Source of the DNA: Filobasidium wieringae
Taxonomy: Eukaryota; Basidiomycota; Tremellomycetes; Filobasidiales; Filobasidiaceae
Length of the DNA: 64,000 bases
NCBI GenBank assembly: GCA_001600055.1
Contig: BCIV01000015.1
Coordinates: 486,448-550,447 of the forward strand
Reading direction: 5' to 3'
Shown here: positions 59,371 to 64,000 of the stretch, piece by piece
Layout of the letters: each line of letters begins with the position of its first letter
Position numbering within the stretch: position 1 is the first letter of the stretch
Notes under the pieces: model-generated
Databases searched by the model: none
What the model was told of the DNA's origin: nothing
The model's input: only the letters and a program-made list of their open reading frames with translations
Position numbers and translations under genes: made by a program

Positions 59371-60342
59371 TCGTTCCTCGGCACCTTTGCCCACGCAAAG
59401 AAGCGATACACTCCACACAACTTATGTAGCCCCTCACTTTATGGTAATGCACGGTATGCGACCGTATCACTAGTCCTCTATGATGTATCCTCCTTCAACT
59501 ATTATGTATCGCAATTGGTATTTGTAGAACGTAGCAAATGGCCTAATCGTATTGTAACTATGATTTCCTGTATTATCGCCTCACTTGTGCTCTTTTAGAG
59601 GCTTCGAAGGCATGACAATATGGTCCCTCAGTGAGGAGGAGCTGTCTTTCAAGTCTACCTGGATATCTCCATCTGGTTTTGGCCAAATCGAGTTGCTGGC
59701 TTACGGTAGAAAGTAGTATAAATTAGGGGTTCGTACCTGTCCGCATGAACCCCTAGTTAGAAGAGACGAAGTCTCGAAAGCACTTTGCCCGCCATACAAC
59801 AATGTATCGTGAAAGAAATCGATCATCCAATCATCTTCTTTGTCCGCTCCGGCAGATCGGAGTCATAAGCATGATTCTTGAACATGTCTTATCTCATCGA
59901 TCGCTCAGCGTTATCTGTTTGATTTCCTCTTATCTGATTGAGAGCCAGTCCAGAAACAAGTCGAGCAGCCGCGGCTGGCGCAAGATACGTCCTCGAAACA
60001 AATGCCACAACCTCCTTTCATGTAGATCCCCCTCGGTTGCATGGGTGAGATCCGAGGAATTTCTAATAGCCTGCAGTGCAAAAGCGACGACTGTCGTTCG
60101 GCAAGGCGCAGGGATGAAGGGAAGTCATGAGAAGCGAGTCGCTTCGACCACCGATGGCGACGAGTATCGCCATCTAAAATACCTTCCATTGTCTCCTTCG
60201 CTAGACTCCGAAAGCTTTTCAACGGTGAAAAAGAAGCCCGAGATAAGGATACAGTCTATAAGATGAGCGACTCCATCTGACAGATACAAGTTACCAAAGT
60301 TTGGGGAACTAAGTTATTCCTATTCTACCGAATTTCATCACC
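59371..60342. other. Intergenic region with unresolved ORFs and a hairpin
   Basis: Frames at 59802-60266 (+) and 59911-60222 (-) overlap; the minus one has a Cys-rich end (GGCGICFEDVSCASRGC). Neither has a family match I know. A stem-loop lies at 59721-59758 (see separate entry). No further feature was found. Confidence 0.35.
59721..59758. repeat. Inverted repeat able to form a 12-bp hairpin
   Basis: The left arm AATTAGGGGTTC (59721-59732) and right arm GAACCCCTAGTT (59747-59758) pair at 11 of 12 positions, with a G-T pair at the remaining one, around a 14-nt loop. It lies about 350 bp past the POLD4 stop. It could be a chance palindrome, a small non-coding RNA element or a trace of a mobile element. 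Confidence 0.5.
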
Positions 60343-60981
60343 ATGCCTAGCTTATTACAAACCTCGAGCAGCGCGGCCCGTTCTTCCACATGTCACACGG
60401 ACCGGTTTGACAGTAACTCCGTGACGACCAAAGACGATCGTAATACCATCGACTCGTCAACCATATCCACAGCCAATCCAGGCTTCAACACGCCCCCTCG
60501 GAACTGTCGTCACCTTATCGACCTCGACTCAGCATATGATACTCCGAAGAAGCTCAAGATCTATTCGAAATTACAAACCCGAGAAGCCACCCTCGAACAA
60601 GAACGGGAACTCTACCTATATCAGCTTGACACGACAACCTTGCTCGCTACTCCCTTTGACGAGACCGATGTCGAGGCGAAAAGAGGCTGCTTGCTATTCT
60701 TAACCAGCGATCCCAGTGGAGGGTCCCCACATGTTGATACTTACGTCCTCGATTCTGAGAAATACTATGTCCTCGATTTTGGGCACGAACGGCTTCGTGT
60801 TCGCGCGTTCGACGACACAGCATGTTTCTGGATCAAGCGCTGGAAAGGAAAAGGATCTCTCAAGAAAGGCAAGGGTCATAGTTGGGTTGTCGCAGAACCC
60901 AACTTCAGAGTCATTCGGGATGTCGAGGACAAGGGCCATCATTATAAGGGACCTTTCGAAAGATTACCAACGCTCGAGTAG
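60343..60981 (+). CDS. Intronless unknown protein, 212 residues
   Basis: A single frame begins MPSLLQTSSSAARSSTCH, is Ser/Thr-rich for about 70 residues, then has a charged helix (LQTREATLEQERELYLYQ) and what looks like a small beta-rich domain (GCLLFLTSDPSGG, YYVLDFGHERLRVRAFD, CFWIKRWKGKGS). It ends GPFERLPTLE. Codon use and the sharp drop of stops support real coding. I do not recognise a family. It is convergent with ARO7 (99 bp apart). Confidence 0.6.
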   Translation: MPSLLQTSSSAARSSTCHTDRFDSNSVTTKDDRNTIDSSTISTANPGFNTPPRNCRHLIDLDSAYDTPKKLKIYSKLQTREATLEQERELYLYQLDTTTLLATPFDETDVEAKRGCLLFLTSDPSGGSPHVDTYVLDSEKYYVLDFGHERLRVRAFDDTACFWIKRWKGKGSLKKGKGHSWVVAEPNFRVIRDVEDKGHHYKGPFERLPTLE

Positions 60982-61080
60982 GTCAACTAAAAAGCAACTA
61001 CACTTAAAGGGTAATATGTCTTAGAACCAATCGATTTTTACCGTCCGTTATCGATGTAATCTGGCATGTTAAAATCCACC

Positions 61081-62303
61081 TCATTCCCTCTCTCCTGCCT
61101 TCATCCACTCATCTATTTGCATCTGATCCACTCCTTCTAATCGATGAATCAAGTAGTCTACCTCAACTTCCTTGGTAAGAGGAATGACCCAATCCCTGTA
61201 AAGCTTAACGACCTCATCCGTCTTGATCCTCTGACCGAGACCCTTGACTTCTCCTCCCTCTTCCCTCTTCAAGTTTCCTTGAGGATCCAGTTCCGCTCCG
61301 TATAGAGAAGCTTTGTTTCCCAGTCGAATAAGGAGTGCGGCTTCTACTGCTGGTTTCGTGATCAGGCCGGCTAGGGCTTCTCGGTTTGGCGGATTCGAGG
61401 TGATGTGAGGGATGAAATCGTGAGGAGCTTGTCTGAATTTGGATTCTGACACGAACATTCCTGAGAACAAATGCGAAGAGTCAGAAAACTGGCTCGGATG
61501 CGGTCGATGGTCGCCTCGAAACTTACCGAAATGTATCCTCCGACTCAAAGCCTGCAACACCTCTACATCCCTTGTCGCACTGCTTCCATAATTCCCGTCG
61601 TCTCGCTCCTCATCGCCACCCATCCCATTCCCGGTTCCCTTGATGTCCACCTTGACTCCCTCTGTGATCTTAGGGACGATATGGTCGATGTAGAACCGAA
61701 GGATTTGGCTATTGACGTTGGTAGATGGATGAGAGGTCGAGGCCGAGTGCAGAAGGGAGGGGAACTCTTGAACGTTAATTATAGGTGGGGGTAGCTTTTC
61801 AATCGGTGTGAACGGATATTCATCCGGACTGAGTACAGAGGCAGGTGAGTTAAGCATATGGCGGGTACTGCGAACGAGCGAGCTCACCTGGTATACCTCC
61901 TTGCCTTAGCTATTACCTCTTGATATCGTCAGCTACCATCTCAGATCCGCTATAGCAAGAGAGAAACTGACCATGAAAGCACTCAATCTCGAACAAGAAC
62001 CACTCCAGCCAACTTCCATCGAAATCCAGCTTGTATAGCTCCTTGAACTCGCCCTTCTTGTAGATCTTTGGGTTAAGAGCGAATTGAGCTCGTTCAATCA
62101 AGTCTGGCGATTCAAAGCGATATACAGAAAGATGGTGAATAGGATAATGTAGGGGACGCAGGTAGATGATGGTCAGTATAGTCGCAAACACACCAGAGGG
62201 AGCAGAACGTACAGAAGATGATGGTATCTTCCAGCCGAATCAGAGTCCCCCGAATCGACTCAAGACTGAGCAGATCATCTACGGTCGACGCAGTGAAATT
62301 CAT
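61081..62303 (-). CDS. ARO7: Chorismate mutase
   Basis: The N-terminus [30 protein letters not shown] matches yeast Aro7 and includes the Arg of the active site. Then come [65 protein letters not shown] and [19 protein letters not shown]. The residues equivalent to yeast Arg157, Lys168 and Glu246 are all kept. The Lys that follows IHFG in yeast is Met here, at an exon junction; it is not catalytic. The enzyme converts chorismate to prephenate, the branch to Phe and Tyr, and in fungi is inhibited by Tyr and activated by Trp. Four or five short introns are present. Its promoter is in 62304-62707. Confidence 0.94.
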
Positions 62304-62707
62304 CCTGATGGTGTATTTGTTAATATGTACTGGTGGTATACGATATGAGCTGGAAACAGCTAGTGAGTCTAAGTGCAAAGCAAGAGAAGTAGGAGAAGAT
62401 ATCGTTCGAGCGGATGACGAGACAGGTCCACTTCACCCGAAATCGCGCTTTAATTTCGCCTTATCAGTGCCGGCTCTCAGATCACCGATAACAGGCAATC
62501 ACATTGGACGGTGGGAAAGCAGGGCATAGCAGTGAAGCTGAAGAACCTAAACACAGGGGTACGAGCCAATGGTATATGAAAAGTCTAGACGAGGTAGAGA
62601 TAAAGGATACAGTGTGGTGGAATCTAAATCTAGGACAAAAGTCGGCCATCAAAGAATCGCCAAACCGAGGCCAGGCTGGTTGTTCTCTGGAAGAACGCCA
62701 GGCAAGC
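62304..62707 (-). promoter_or_regulatory. ARO7 upstream region
   Basis: 404 bp between the ARO7 start and the 3' end of the next minus gene. Short + strand frames here look accidental. No TGACTC-type Gcn4 site was spotted. Confidence 0.35.
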
Positions 62708-63279
62708 TCATAAGGCGAGCTCCTTCTCCAGCTCAGCCCAGACCTGTTTGTTGTCCGCTAAAAGCTCGACGTTCTCTTGCACCCCTGTCTGAATGGCATT
62801 CTCGATAGCCTCTCTAACTCCACCAGACAGGATCTTGCTCGAGTTCTGGGAAGTAGCGTTCGTTGTGTTACTAAGTGATGAGAGGATGGGGGAGTGTGGG
62901 TGAGGCATGTTTGGCATAGTCGCAGAATTCAAAGGAGAAGAGGTGGGAAGGTTGGGTGGCTTGATTAGGTCGAGGTGTTGAGAGAGATTTGTCCGTGCTA
63001 AGATGGTACATGTATATAAGCCTTTCGTTCGGCGCTCGAATACCTGGAGATTCGAAGATGCCTACCTCCAGTCAAACCCTCCTCGACGATCCCGCCAACA
63101 CCTCTAACGCCCATTCCTTCCACTCTAGCGATAACCATCGGACTCTCCTTGACAACCATTTCCTTGACTCCGATTGATCCGCCTGAAGTAGCGGCAGAGG
63201 AAATACATTCCGAGGTGGTCTGGATGATAAGGTTGGATTCCTCCTTGATGACCGTACGGAGGGTGTTAAGGGCAGCCAT
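62708..63279 (-). CDS. Small unknown protein, two exons
   Basis: Exon 1 starts MAALNTLRTVIKEESNLII and ends near GGIVEEGLTGG at about 63063. A GT-AG intron joins it to ARTNLSQHLDLIKPPNL. The second exon carries a Ser/Asn/Thr-rich linker and a C-terminal helix (GGVREAIENAIQTGVQENVELLADNKQVWAELEKELAL). No signal peptide, membrane helix or known motif is present. About 160 residues. The family is unknown. Confidence 0.55.
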
Positions 63280-64000
63280 TGTTGTATAGATTCAATAGAG
63301 GAAAGAGGGGAATTGATGGATTTAAACGCGATTTGCTTGCGGTTTCTTCGCAGAGAGAAGTGAAGATGATTTGGCGTTGAAGGACTAGGACTAGGACGAG
63401 GTACGAATGGAGATTGGTTGATGGAGGGCGATAGGCAATTTAAGAAAGGAAATGGGAGGAGCCATGAGAAATAACAAGAGGGCTCCAAGATTTCGCCTCC
63501 AGGGATTTCCTATTTGACGTCATAACCTGTACTGCGGGAACGCTGCTGATAAGAAAAGGCGACGCGCATGTAACAGTTGCGGCCGGCGTTTCAGGTAGCA
63601 GTTACAGTAACGAAGGCCTTTGAGGAAAAAAACTTCAAATCGTGTCTACAGCCAAGCATGTTTGAGAGCGAGTGATCAACTTTCAATGCCTGTCGTATTA
63701 CGATGCTCTCGCTAGGTCGCAGATGTCAAGTTCGTCGGATCATCGTCTATCTTACCGCCGAGATGAAAAATGGCACGACAAACGGCAGCAAAGCCATCCT
63801 GACACAGCGCAAAGTGAACCGATTGCGGGTGTTCGACGTCCATACCTGAAGCCAGATATCTTGAGCATACACGCGGAGGAGGGGGTCATAGGAGAACGAG
63901 TGCCTCGTCCAGTATACGCATCGCTTGATCCACATCCGTTTACTTCGTGACGGGATCTACCGGGCTGCGTTGTAAACTTTATGTTGTGAAACCAGACGAT
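63280..64000. other. Right-edge region, one short ORF
   Basis: 63280-63671 is the upstream region of the preceding minus gene; 63310-63490 is A/G-rich on +. A frame from 63672 (or ATG 63723, MSSSSDHRLSYRRDEK) to 63950 could encode a 75-92 residue unknown protein or the first exon of a gene running past the window. No motif was recognised. Confidence 0.3.

Noticed and set aside
1..64000. CRISPR array, rRNA genes or bacterial-type operons
   Set aside because: No spaced direct repeats or rRNA signatures were seen, and introns throughout show a eukaryotic nuclear genome.

Overview
The window is nuclear DNA of a basidiomycete yeast or filamentous fungus. The gene style fits Tremellomycetes (Cryptococcus/Kwoniella/Tremella-like): genes are dense, are cut by many 40-85 nt GT-AG introns, and often begin with tiny first coding exons. 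Splice models were made by eye. For several genes every exon junction keeps frame and the total length divides by three (VPS11, the DUF1308 protein, the AT-hook protein, the OHCU decarboxylase, the AlkB-like protein, the UBX protein, the SYLF protein, POLD4). Other models are given as spans only.

Layout. 1-4158 is gene-poor: a decayed Ty3/gypsy chromodomain integrase tail, LTR-like sequence, an intron-containing tRNA-Pro(AGG) and unassigned ORFs. 4159-9400 holds VPS11 and, convergent to it, BET4, both in the Rab/vacuole-fusion pathway. 9674-17549 holds a DUF1308 protein, an AT-hook nuclear protein and a Zn2Cys6 transcription factor. 17968-22568 is a division-1 chitin synthase. 22792-23477 is a uric-acid pathway OHCU decarboxylase. 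24119-25367 is a Derlin with a Cdc48-binding SHP-like tail. Next come an AlkB-fold-like protein with a degenerate metal motif, an MDR-type oxidoreductase, and a UBX-domain FAF2/UBXD8 homologue.

32290-34198 holds two minus-strand unknowns, one small and one membrane protein. 35099-38423 is an amidase with a long His-rich N-terminal extension. 38889-40166 is an intronless VWA protein ending in a CaaX box. 40572-41841 is a SYLF/Ysc84 protein. 42086-45648 holds poorly resolved unknown genes. 46741-49319 is a KRE6/SKN1 glucan-synthesis protein and 49662-52091 is a mitochondrial D-lactate dehydrogenase. 52492-57426 holds a small basic protein and two coiled-coil proteins. 58142-59370 is DNA polymerase delta subunit 4. 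The right end has an intronless unknown gene, chorismate mutase (ARO7) and a small unknown gene.

Functional neighbourhoods: VPS11 and BET4 serve membrane traffic. Derlin and the UBX protein are both Cdc48-linked ERAD factors within about 6 kb. The chitin synthase and KRE6 act on the cell wall. I found no CRISPR array, no rRNA and no clear novel multi-gene system. The best leads are unusual single proteins: the AlkB-like candidate pseudoenzyme, the His-rich amidase fusion, the prenylated VWA protein and the extended POLD4.
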